Positions 28,599-37,900 of a stretch of 64,000 nucleotides of DNA are shown here, piece after piece (the first letter of the stretch is position 1; each line of letters opens with the position of its first letter). The stretch is taken from contig NZ_AP025028.1 in the NCBI RefSeq assembly GCF_003114835.2, forward strand, positions 804,001 to 868,000. Direction: 5' to 3'. This DNA comes from Leptospira kobayashii. Its GTDB lineage: Bacteria > Spirochaetota > Leptospiria > Leptospirales > Leptospiraceae. Below the pieces are notes generated by a model. The model was not told where the DNA came from and did no database searches. It saw nothing but the letters and a program-made list of their open reading frames with translations. Made by a program: the position numbers and the translations under genes.

Positions 28599-28953
28599 TC
28601 ACCTTTAAGAGTAAAATAGAAAACTATTTCTTGTTATTCGGGCGCCATTTCCGGCTCTCCCTCGACGACAACGCTCGGTCGATCCGGGGCGATAGGCTTA
28701 TTAGTTGTTGTTGGAAATTGTTTTTGAGTTCAAGGAAGAAGAGAAAAAAATAAAAGAGGATTTTTGAGAGATAACCAACTCTTCAATGAGTGAAGAGTTG
28801 CCCCAGAGCTATTTTTGTCAAGAAACAAGCTCGTTTCTCAAAAATTTATGTTACTTCATGGAAGTTATAACTTATGTCTTATATTAACAAGCTCTCTTTT
28901 ATTGAACAACTCAATGATCATTTTGTTTAAGATTATAGTTTTTACGAGACTCA
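28501..28953 (+). repeat. 0.4-kb repeat, copy D
   Basis: A full-length copy. The left edge CGTTCCGCACTCCCCGCTCC joins directly to coding sequence of the giant family. The first hairpin is at 28526-28554: GTGCG-CGTAAC against GTTACG-A-CGCAC, 11 paired bases with one bulged A. The second is at 28776-28800: CAACTCTTCA / TGAAGAGTTG around ATGAG. The right edge GAGACTCA ends 44 bases before the stop codon of the next minus-strand lipoprotein gene. The first 100 bases double as the start of the truncated giant reading frame on the minus strand. Confidence 0.92.
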
Positions 28954-28997
28954 GTGTAATTTGCACTTGGTCTGTGAAGCTCAACGTATCTCAATAT

Positions 28998-29513
28998 TTA
29001 TCTTCTGACTTTGGAGTTTTGTTTTAGAAACACTAACTCGTCCTGTATTCCTGCATCTTCTCCAATGATTTTCAATTTTATCCTGTCTTCAAGAATTTCG
29101 CCTTTATAATTTTGCGTTATTAATTTATCGGGATTCGAGTTTTCTATCCATTTTTTATAAGTCACTGGTAACTTATCATTAAGCCTGTAACTAATTGGAA
29201 TCTCTTTGTTGTAAATTTCATTCTCATGTAAATTTATCGAATAGCTTATGTTTCCATTCTTGATTGATAGGTTTTCCATTTTAGTATAAAAATATCCTGG
29301 AAGGTATGCTTCTCGGGCTGGATCAAAATCATCTGAAATGCCATAATAAGTCCCTATAATTAATTGGTTTTGTATCTCAAGCTTGATATGAGAAACTTCA
29401 CCAGATTCTAGATCGTGAATATATTGATAGATTCCTACATACTTAGCATTATCTGGTTCTAATGAACAGTTGAGTAGTAATAGTGATAGCAAAGAGATGC
29501 TTACTAATTTCAT
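28998..29513 (-). CDS. Small lipoprotein, candidate immunity protein of cassette 2
   Basis: A 171-residue lipoprotein with signal MKLVSISLLSLLLLNC (C16). It starts 9 bases after the stop codon of the M15-tailed giant, with a good ribosome-binding site (aggag). The mature part contains KYVGIYQYIHDLESGEVSHI and ends in ILEDRIKLKIIGEDAG, a beta-rich pattern with no family I recognise. Its sequence is unlike the cassette 1 lipoprotein. A different partner for each different tail is what is expected of immunity proteins. Periplasmic location fits inhibition of a peptidoglycan-cutting tail. This function is inferred from position. Confidence 0.7.
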   Translation of the reverse strand: MKLVSISLLSLLLLNCSLEPDNAKYVGIYQYIHDLESGEVSHIKLEIQNQLIIGTYYGISDDFDPAREAYLPGYFYTKMENLSIKNGNISYSINLHENEIYNKEIPISYRLNDKLPVTYKKWIENSNPDKLITQNYKGEILEDRIKLKIIGEDAGIQDELVFLKQNSKVRR

Positions 29514-29522
29514 AAATGGCTC

Positions 29523-32500
29523 CTATTTAACCGGAATTTCGATATGAAAACCAGGGTCACCTGGCGGATAAAAAAATCGTTTTGTATTTACTTCTGCATT
29601 TGCTTTTATCGCTTTTTTGAGTTCTTCGTGTTTTTTTGCCGGGACGGAACTTGGAGCAATATCAACTACTGTCACAACGCTTGAGTCAGCACCATGCTTC
29701 GAAACTTTGGCAACTCCTAAATCATCTATTTTATTTTTCATTGCAAGCTTAATTTCATTAGCGAGTTTACCTTCTTTTTTTAAACTTGAATAAGTATCGA
29801 TCACTTTGTCTCCTTCCTTTCCATATAATTTCTTTTGCGCTTTGACGGAAGTGTCTTCTAAATTGTTATACATAACTCGTGCTTGGCTCTCTGAGTCTCT
29901 TGCCGAGCTTGATATAGTTAGTGATTTAACTCCTGCAGAAGCTGCGATATCTTTAATGATTTTCACCGCTCTTTCTGGAACAGCATCTTTATTTGCATTT
30001 TTACCAAATTTTATTGTTACATCATCAGGATTAATCTGTTTAGTTTTTGGTTGTTGGCTTCCCTCTCCCGGAACAGGAGTAGGGCTCGGACTAGGCTTCC
30101 CGTTCGCATTGCGCGGAGTAGGCGCATCAGGTCTAGCATCACCTCCGTTTGCATTGTGATCTATCGGTGCGTCAGGAGCATCCGGTGCATTACCTGTTCC
30201 CCCGGCGGCGTCAGGGGCACGAACACTTGCAACCCCGGTTTCGATTTCTCCATCATAGCTATCTTCTCTTCTACCCGCACCTGCAATGACATCAGCACCT
30301 TCATTTGTTTGCGCTTCTTTCTGCTTAGCCGCAGCTTCCGCATCAGCGTCCTTACCAGTAGGATTCATTTGTTTGTTTAGATAATCGTTCTGCCACTGAT
30401 CAGTTAAGAAGTTAGTATTCGCTTGGAATCCAGTCTGTGAGTTCCATCCGCCGGCAGTAGTCCCACCCGCAGCATTAGCATTGACCGTCAAACCGCCATT
30501 TTGCGTGAGTTCAAGGAATCCCCCAGCCCCGTTGTGGGCACTATTTGCATTCGTATAAGATACGTTTGCATTGACCCCAAACCCTGCGGCCTGACTATAA
30601 CTGAGTCCACCTGAGACTCCATTGGCAATACTTGTTCCGACATTGACTCCCATACCACCCGACTGACTGTAGTTAAGTGCGAGACTGTTTCCGCTTTCTG
30701 AAGAGATTCCAACATTACCACCGAACCCGTCATTCTGTGAATAGCTTAGTCCCGCGGACAAACCAGCAGTTTGGAATCCAAGTCCTACAGTAGTTCCCCC
30801 TTTCTCCGAGATACCCGCAGTAACAGTTGCTGGTCCATAACCTACACCGACACTCGCACCAAACCCATTTTCTGTGCTATACGACAACCCAGCAGTTACA
30901 GTTCCAAAGGAAACACTTCGAGTAACGGCACCGAGAGCACCACCAGCAGCTCCAACTAACGCACCTTGTAGTCCGCCAGACGCAGCACCTTGAGCCGCAC
31001 CAAGTGCAGCACTTGCAGCAACTGCCACGGCGAGAGATGCTCCTCCTGTAAAAGGTGCGAGTGCAACAGCTGCAATCGTAGTTACGATTTGGAATTCTTT
31101 AGTCTCGTAAAATTTCTCCTTAGGCTTACTCATCTTATCTAACTGTTGTGAGATAGCCCAAGCAGGAATCCCTGTTGCTTCCGCAATTGCATTGGTAGCT
31201 TCTTGTTTAACGAAGTCTTTGACTGCGTTCTTCATCGACTTGCCACCTACAAGACCGGATATGAGTCCCGCTGGTAGTCCAGTTGCCTCAGCGATCGCTG
31301 AAGTGATGGCTCCATTGATTTTTTCTGTTACTACAGATTTAAAACTCTGTGCGATACTTTGTCCACTGGATGTCCCTGAGAGAACATCGAATAGAAATCC
31401 TTTGCTTTCTTTCTCCGCTTCATTCGCTTTGAACTTAGCTTGGATATCTTCTATTGTTCCTTCTAAATATCTGGAGAAAGCGCCTGTTGCAGCAGTAACT
31501 TCATTCGATGCAAATGTGGTACCTACACCATTGAGTTCAAAGCTATGACCCATTGCTCCCAGTGAGAAAGCAGCCGGAACGTTGAGATCCTGCATTCCAT
31601 AGCTCATCTCGATTGGAATTCCTTGAATGTTGACTGTTCCTTTGAGTTCTCTGGAACCTAAATTTCTTTGTATTGGATTCGGAACTGCTTTGATGGAAGA
31701 CCAACTTTCTCCCTTACTCACCCCAACACCCATTCCCGTTCCTTGGGTGAAGTTGTATTTCGATTGTTTATAATTGTCTCTTAAACCACCCATGTTTGGG
31801 TTGTAACTCTTGCTAAAATCTCCCTCTAGGCCTTGGAAGTTGGTTAGGAAATAATTACTAGTTCTATTATATGTCTCTATGTTCTCAGCTTTGATATCTT
31901 CATTCTGAGCATAATAGGCTTTTGTTTCTTCCGTTTTGTCACTGAACTGTGCGAACATGGATTCCATGTTAGTGGCCATGTTGTCTACGAATGCTGCCAC
32001 TTGGGATACTTTGTCAGCATCAAACTCCGTATTCATCAGAGTATCAATTCCGAGTGTGTCTACACGCAATGTCCCCGGATCAAACTTTGTATTGATCTCT
32101 ATGTTTTGAGCCATAAACAAAGGAGAGTAGCTGGAATCCTGCATCGCGTTCCCTGCGATCTTAAAATCTCCGCTATGGATGGATCGGGAACCTACGATAT
32201 AGTCACCCTGGATACGGAACTCATAACCTTCTTTTCTTAGGTAAGCGTATTCCTCGCCTTGAGAGTATTTGAGGAAGAGTTCTTGTCTGAGAGTCTTACT
32301 TCTCGCCTCATTCTCTTCTATAAATTGCTGAGAGTATTCGTCCAGGTATTTGGCTATGGCACTGTTAGCTGCGTAGTTCAGTGCTTGGCCCGAACCATTG
32401 AGTAGGGCGCCTAAGTTCTTAATATCATTCTCGTTGGTTACGAGGGAATTCATATGTGAGAGTAGTCCGTCTACTTGTTCTCTCGTTTCTTTGAGTTCTT

Positions 32501-34121
32501 GGTTGGATGCATTGATTGCTTCCGCAATTTCACTTCCATCGGATACGGATGTAGGAGCACCACTTTCTATGGCGGCAATCATCTCAGCAAGTCCGTCTAA
32601 CAATTCCCCTTTGAGATTTTTATTAGCAAGCTGTTCCGATTGTGCGAGCAGTTGATTGACTAGATTTTGGGATTCAGTTCCTTTTTGGACTAAGTTCTGT
32701 GATGTGGCAAGTAGACCTTGGATTTTATCGTAAGCCTCACTGGATTCCCTGATTCCATCAATTTGATTTTGACCTTGTTTGATTTGTTTGGCAATCGCTT
32801 CCGAGTCGTCGAAACTTTTGCTAATGAGTGAATCTTTGTAATTTAAGAACGAAGACTTTGTATAGCTAAGAGATCTGGAAGAAACCTCTTGCAACATAAA
32901 GTCGCCGAGCTTATCATAATTATCCGTGATGATCGACCTAGCTTCTGCTTTTTTCGCTACCGCCTGTTGGGTGTAATACGCTGCTTCGTCGAACTTGCCT
33001 TTTTCTTCGAATTCTTCCGCTAGTTTGAGGAAGTCATCTGCTTTCTTGAAGTATTGCTCAACGTCCGAGAGTATCTTGTTTTCTTTTACCAATACTTCTT
33101 TTTGAAGTGTGTTCGCTTTCTTAGTATCGTCCCTTACATCTTGATAAAGCGCGAGGGTGTTCCTGTCTCTGGCGGCACGAGGGATAAATCCGAATTTACC
33201 ATCGTCTCCACTCAGTTCATTGTTCCAATCCACTTGTCCTTGCTGGGAAGCATCGATGTTGGCTTGTACGGATTCGAATTCTTCTGCACCATACCCTGCT
33301 TCGCCAAACATTCCTAGAATGTTTTGGATTCGGATCGTTGCATCCATTTCGCTGGAAGTATAACTTTCCGTTCTGGCATAGGAATCGATTAGTTTTTGAC
33401 TTACGACTGCACCCGCTTCTCCCAGTTGGATTTCATTTGCTTTTCCATCGACTGCTTGGTCTAACAGCTGATTGGAATAGTCGTATTGGTAATTGTTCCA
33501 AAGTTGGCGGGAATTATCGTACAATTGGCCTGTCGCGTTGTATGAGTTTACAATTTGGGATTGTAGGTTTTGCGCGACCGAGATGGCGTCTGCTTGGAAT
33601 TTTTTCTCACCTGTGCCCGGATCTTCTACCGCTTTGTTCAGTGCTTCTTTGGCGGTGAGGAACCAATTCAGCTCAACGGATTTGAATGTAACGATTGTAT
33701 CTTGCCAAGCCTGTTGTCCTGAGCGGAACCTGCTGTTCTGATTATTAACGGCTCCCGTTCCTGCGACTTCATAACCGTAAACATCAGTGATCCAATTGTC
33801 TCTTTGCGTTGTTAGACTTGCAATTTGAGTATCAAAACTGAGAACCGCGAGGTTTTTTGCTTCTTCCAGGTTGGCAAGAGAGATTTCGTATTCGTCTGTG
33901 TACTGTTTGCTTCTATCTTCCCAATCTTTGAGAGGATTCACTAGACCGAGGAATGTATCCGCCAGGCTTTTGTAATTTGCCTGGTGTCCTCTCCAAGTGT
34001 CTTCGTTCGCTTGTTTGTCTTTGTCGTCGTTTCGCACTCCACGCTCCTGTGCGCGTAACCTCCGTGTTACGACGCACGAGCTCCGGCATCCCTGCCTCCG
34101 CCACCGCGAGAAGTGCTTCAC
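29523..34121 (-). CDS. 5'-truncated giant protein with M15 peptidase-like tail (cassette 2)
   Basis: An orphan 1532-residue giant. It has the same 33-residue repeat-derived N-terminus as the cassette 1 protein (GTG start in copy E), but family sequence begins earlier, at KDKQANEDTWRGHQ. The body matches the full-length giants almost residue for residue up to GADVIAGAG. After a Pro-rich linker (PSPSPTPVPGEG) the unique tail resembles a D,D-/L,D-carboxypeptidase of family M15: ISSSARDSESQARVMYNN, H1476 in VSKHGAD, D1487 in VVDIAP and H1526 in GFHIEIP. The H-to-D spacing is 4 residues longer than usual, so the assignment is tentative. It lacks a signal peptide and is probably a non-secreted reserve cassette or decayed gene. 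Confidence 0.78.
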   Translation of the reverse strand: MKHFSRWRRQGCRSSCVVTRRLRAQERGVRNDDKDKQANEDTWRGHQANYKSLADTFLGLVNPLKDWEDRSKQYTDEYEISLANLEEAKNLAVLSFDTQIASLTTQRDNWITDVYGYEVAGTGAVNNQNSRFRSGQQAWQDTIVTFKSVELNWFLTAKEALNKAVEDPGTGEKKFQADAISVAQNLQSQIVNSYNATGQLYDNSRQLWNNYQYDYSNQLLDQAVDGKANEIQLGEAGAVVSQKLIDSYARTESYTSSEMDATIRIQNILGMFGEAGYGAEEFESVQANIDASQQGQVDWNNELSGDDGKFGFIPRAARDRNTLALYQDVRDDTKKANTLQKEVLVKENKILSDVEQYFKKADDFLKLAEEFEEKGKFDEAAYYTQQAVAKKAEARSIITDNYDKLGDFMLQEVSSRSLSYTKSSFLNYKDSLISKSFDDSEAIAKQIKQGQNQIDGIRESSEAYDKIQGLLATSQNLVQKGTESQNLVNQLLAQSEQLANKNLKGELLDGLAEMIAAIESGAPTSVSDGSEIAEAINASNQELKETREQVDGLLSHMNSLVTNENDIKNLGALLNGSGQALNYAANSAIAKYLDEYSQQFIEENEARSKTLRQELFLKYSQGEEYAYLRKEGYEFRIQGDYIVGSRSIHSGDFKIAGNAMQDSSYSPLFMAQNIEINTKFDPGTLRVDTLGIDTLMNTEFDADKVSQVAAFVDNMATNMESMFAQFSDKTEETKAYYAQNEDIKAENIETYNRTSNYFLTNFQGLEGDFSKSYNPNMGGLRDNYKQSKYNFTQGTGMGVGVSKGESWSSIKAVPNPIQRNLGSRELKGTVNIQGIPIEMSYGMQDLNVPAAFSLGAMGHSFELNGVGTTFASNEVTAATGAFSRYLEGTIEDIQAKFKANEAEKESKGFLFDVLSGTSSGQSIAQSFKSVVTEKINGAITSAIAEATGLPAGLISGLVGGKSMKNAVKDFVKQEATNAIAEATGIPAWAISQQLDKMSKPKEKFYETKEFQIVTTIAAVALAPFTGGASLAVAVAASAALGAAQGAASGGLQGALVGAAGGALGAVTRSVSFGTVTAGLSYSTENGFGASVGVGYGPATVTAGISEKGGTTVGLGFQTAGLSAGLSYSQNDGFGGNVGISSESGNSLALNYSQSGGMGVNVGTSIANGVSGGLSYSQAAGFGVNANVSYTNANSAHNGAGGFLELTQNGGLTVNANAAGGTTAGGWNSQTGFQANTNFLTDQWQNDYLNKQMNPTGKDADAEAAAKQKEAQTNEGADVIAGAGRREDSYDGEIETGVASVRAPDAAGGTGNAPDAPDAPIDHNANGGDARPDAPTPRNANGKPSPSPTPVPGEGSQQPKTKQINPDDVTIKFGKNANKDAVPERAVKIIKDIAASAGVKSLTISSSARDSESQARVMYNNLEDTSVKAQKKLYGKEGDKVIDTYSSLKKEGKLANEIKLAMKNKIDDLGVAKVSKHGADSSVVTVVDIAPSSVPAKKHEELKKAIKANAEVNTKRFFYPPGDPGFHIEIPVK

Positions 34122-34461
34122 TCACCTTTAAGAGTAAAATAGAAAACTATTTCTTGTTATTCGGGCGCCATTTCCGGCTCTCCCTCGACGACAACGCTCG
34201 GTCGATCCGGGGCGATAGGCTTATTAGTTGTTGTTGGAAATTGTTTTTGAGTTCAAGGAAGAAGAGAAAAAAATAAAAGAGGATTTTTGAGAGATAACCA
34301 ACTCTTCAATGAGTGAAGAGTTGCCCCAGAGCTATTTTTGTCAAGAAACAAGCTCGTTTCTCAAAAATTATCTTACTTCATAGAGGTTATATTAACAAGC
34401 TCTCTTTTATTGAATAATTCAATGATCATTTTGTTTAAGATTATAGTTTTTGCGAGGCTCA
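34026..34461 (+). repeat. 0.4-kb repeat, copy E
   Basis: A full-length copy nearly identical to copy D over its left 300 bases and to copy C at the right end (GAGGCTCA). Its left edge joins the giant family sequence at a different point from copy D, right after TTTGTC. The right edge lies 2 bases from the stop codon of the cassette 3 partner gene. Confidence 0.92.
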
Positions 34462-34463
34462 AC

Positions 34464-34901
34464 TCAAGAAATATATTTTATAATCTCTTTGGTTAGTATC
34501 GAATCCTCGTCGTCTACAAAATATTCAACAACAAGATAACTTTTCCATTCATTAGATCTATCTTCGGAAGGAAAGGTTCCAAGAAAGAAAACATCTAGCC
34601 AATTATCATAATTTCCAGAAGCTGTCATTATATGTTTTTCTGTATTACTAACACTTAAAATTTCAAGTAAGTTATCGAAAATCTGATCCTTCTCCTCAAT
34701 AATTAATATTCCTAGTGGGGACTTCTTTACCAAGGAGTTCAGAATTGCTGATATGTTTTTTGCATTCAGGGGCTGTCCCAAAAATAACGCAACCATTGAA
34801 TCAGAATATTTCTCATGTGATTCTAAGTCTTGAAGTGAATTAACCCGTAAGAATAAAACTTCTCTATCTAAATAATTGCCGATGTTTATTAGTTTAGTCA
34901 T
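34464..34901 (-). CDS. Small cytoplasmic protein, candidate immunity protein of cassette 3
   Basis: A 145-residue protein without signal peptide or membrane segment. Its ATG lies inside the last codons of the giant gene (8-base overlap), so the two are translationally coupled. It is acidic, with KYSDSMVALFLGQPLNAKNI and SGNYDNWLDVFFLGTFPSED as the most distinctive stretches. I do not recognise the family with confidence. Unlike the partners in cassettes 1 and 2 it would stay in the cytoplasm, so the matching tail may act inside the target cell rather than on the wall. The immunity role is inferred from position. Confidence 0.7.
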   Translation of the reverse strand: MTKLINIGNYLDREVLFLRVNSLQDLESHEKYSDSMVALFLGQPLNAKNISAILNSLVKKSPLGILIIEEKDQIFDNLLEILSVSNTEKHIMTASGNYDNWLDVFFLGTFPSEDRSNEWKSYLVVEYFVDDEDSILTKEIIKYIS

Positions 34902-37900
34902 TATATTTGATCCCTTTGTCTTTCATGAATTGCTTTAGTGTATCAATTTGTTTTTGTACATTTTTTATTGTTCCTTCAACTTGGGATTTATATTGAAGAT
35001 TTGGCAACTTTTCTTGATGTTTTTGTAAGGTTTCTTGCGCAGACTTGTATGCTTTTTCAATTGACTTTGGCCCATCTTTTTCAATTTGTTTTTCTAACTG
35101 ACTATATATTTTTTTGTTTATTGCTCCAGCGGCTTCCTCAGCGCCTTCTTTAGCAACTTCCTTTGCAGCTTTCTTAGAAAGCCACTCTCCCGCTTCAGGA
35201 GCCATTTTCATAACACCTTTAATCAGGCCACTTCCAAAAGATTTAATTAAGCCAATGAATTCTAAAGGCCCACTATTACTACTCATAGAACCGGTAAAAG
35301 TATTGCTTACGATTTTTCCATTTTTATCACGAATCACGATTCTTTCCCCGTCATCCCCTTCGAAGCTTTGAGTTAATCCTTGTTTTTTGAGTTTAAGGGT
35401 ATTTAGTTCTGCTAATTCACCATCTGCAAGCTTTCCTGAACTCCATTTTTTTTCTAATTCATTGAATCTTGTTTTTTCGGTTTTGTTTAAAACTACATCG
35501 CTAGAAGCATCTTTCTTTTTGACCGTAGGCGTATTATTGTCATCCTTCTTTGGTTCAGGACTAGGACTAGGTCCCCCATCATTCGCATTGCGATCCATCG
35601 GTGCGTCAGGAGAATCTGGAGCACCTTCTCGTTTTTTAACACCCGCACCCGCGATGACATCAGCACCTTCATTGGCCTGTGCTTCCTTCTGCTTAGCCGC
35701 AGCTTCCGCGTCAGCGTCTTTACCAGTAGGATTCATCTGTTTGTTTAGATAATCGTTCTGCCACTGATCAGTTAAGAAATTAGTATTCGCCTGGAATCCA
35801 GTCTGTGAATTCCATCCACCGGCAGTAGTTCCTCCGGCTGCGTTAGCATTTACCGTCAAACCACCGTTTTGCGTAAGTTCAAGGAATCCCCCAGCACCGT
35901 TGTGGGCACTATCTGCATTCGTATAAGAGACATTGGCATTCACTCCGAACCCAGCAGTCTGACTATAACTGAGTCCTCCCGAGACTCCATTGGCAATACT
36001 TGTACCAACGTTTACTCCCATACCTGCCGACTGACTATAATTAAGCGCTAAGCTGTTTCCATTTTCTGATGCTATCCCAACGTTACCACCAAACCCGTCA
36101 TTCTGTGAGTAATTTAATCCTGCGGATAGTCCACCCGATTGGAATCCAAGTCCTACAGTAGCCCCACCTTTCTCGGAGATACCCGCAGTAACAGTTGCAG
36201 GTCCGTAACCTACACCGACACTCGCACCAAATCCATTGTCAGCACTATAAGATAGTCCAACAGTGACAGATCCCCCCGTTACACTTCGAGTAACAGCACC
36301 GAGAGCACCACCGGCAGCACCAACTAACGCACCTTGTAGTCCACCGGACGCAGCTCCTTGTGCCGCACCGAGTGCAGCACTTGCAGCCACAGCTACATAA
36401 AGAGAAGCTCCTCCCGTAAAAGGTGCAAGTGCTACTGCTGCGATAGTCGTTACAATTTGGAATTCTTTAGTCTCGTAGAACTTCTCCTTAGGCTTAGTCA
36501 TCTTGTCGAGTTGTTGTGAGATAGCCCAGGCAGGAATGCCTGTTGCTTCCGCGATTGCATTGGTAGCTTCTTGTTTAACGAAGTCCTTGACTGCGTTCTT
36601 CATGGACTTTCCGCCGACAAGACCGGATATGAGTCCCGCAGGAAGACCGGTTGCCTCAGCGATCGCTGAAGTGATGGCACCGTTTACTTTCTCTGTTACA
36701 ACAGATTTAAAACTCTGTGCGATACTTTGTCCGCTGGATGTCCCTGAGAGAACATCAAATAGAAATCCTTTGCTCTCTTTCTCCGCTTCATTCGCTTTGA
36801 ACTTAGCTTGGATATCTTCTATTGTTCCTTCTAAATATCTGGAGAAAGCTCCTGTGGCGGCAGTGATTTCGTTACTAGCAAATGTGGTACCTACACCATT
36901 GAGTTCAAAGCTATGACCCATAGCTCCCAGTGAGAAAGCAGCCGGAACATTGAGATCCTGCATTCCATAAGTCATCTCAATCGGAATCCCTTTGATATTG
37001 ACTGTTCCTTTGAGTTCTCTGGAACCTAAGTTTCTTTGTATTGGATTCGGAACCGCTTTGATAGAAGACCAGCTCTCTCCCTTACTCACTCCAACTCCCA
37101 TTCCTGTTCCTTGGGTGAAGTTGTATTTCGATTGTTTGTAGTTGTCCCGGAGTCCACCCATATTCGGGTTGTAACTCTTGCTAAATCCTTCTTCCAATCC
37201 CTGGAAGTTGGTTAGGAAATATTTGCTGGTTCTATTATATGTCTCGATGTTCTGAGCTTTGATATCTTCATTCTGTGCATAATAGGCTTTTGTTTCTTCC
37301 GTTTTATCACTGAACTGCGCAAACATTGAGTCCATGTTAGTGGCCATGTTATCTACGAATGCTGCCACTTGGGACACTTTGTCAGCATCAAACTCTGTAT
37401 TCATCAGAGTATCGATTCCGAGTGTATCCACACGCAATGTTCCCGGATCAAACTTTGTATTGATCTCTATGTTTTGAGCCATAAACAGAGGAGAGTAGCT
37501 GGAATCCTGCATCGCATTCCCTGCGATCTTAAAATCTCCACTATGGATGGATCGGGAACCTACGATATAGTCACCTTGGATGCGGAATTCATAGCCTTCT
37601 TTTCTCAAGTAGGCATACTCGTCGCCTTGAGAGTATTTGAGGAACAGTTCTTGTCTGAGAGTCTTACTTCTAGCTTCATTCTCTTCTATAAATTGTTGGG
37701 AGTATTCATCTAAGTATTTGGCTATGGCACTGTTAGCTGCATAGTTCAGTGCTTGGCCCGAACCGTTGAGTAGGGCACCTAGGTTCTTAATATCATTCTC
37801 GTTTGTAACGAGGGAATTCATATGAGAGAGTAGTCCGTCTACTTGTTCTCTTGTCTCTTTGAGTTCTTGGTTCGATGCATTGATTGCTTCTGCAATTTCC

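Noticed and set aside
28526..28753. Plus-strand 75-residue open frame inside the 0.4-kb repeat (also near 34049, with partial versions at 16949 and 23600)
   Set aside because: The frame is not kept among copies: it ends differently in copies A, B and C and is broken in copy F, while the DNA hairpins are kept. It is more likely non-coding structured DNA that is often annotated as a hypothetical protein.
36503..36916. Long plus-strand open frames antisense to the giant genes (for example 26119-26532, 31192-31548, 36503-36916)
   Set aside because: They recur at the same position in each giant copy only because the giant sequence is duplicated. They show no start signals or protein character, and are shadows of the minus-strand genes.
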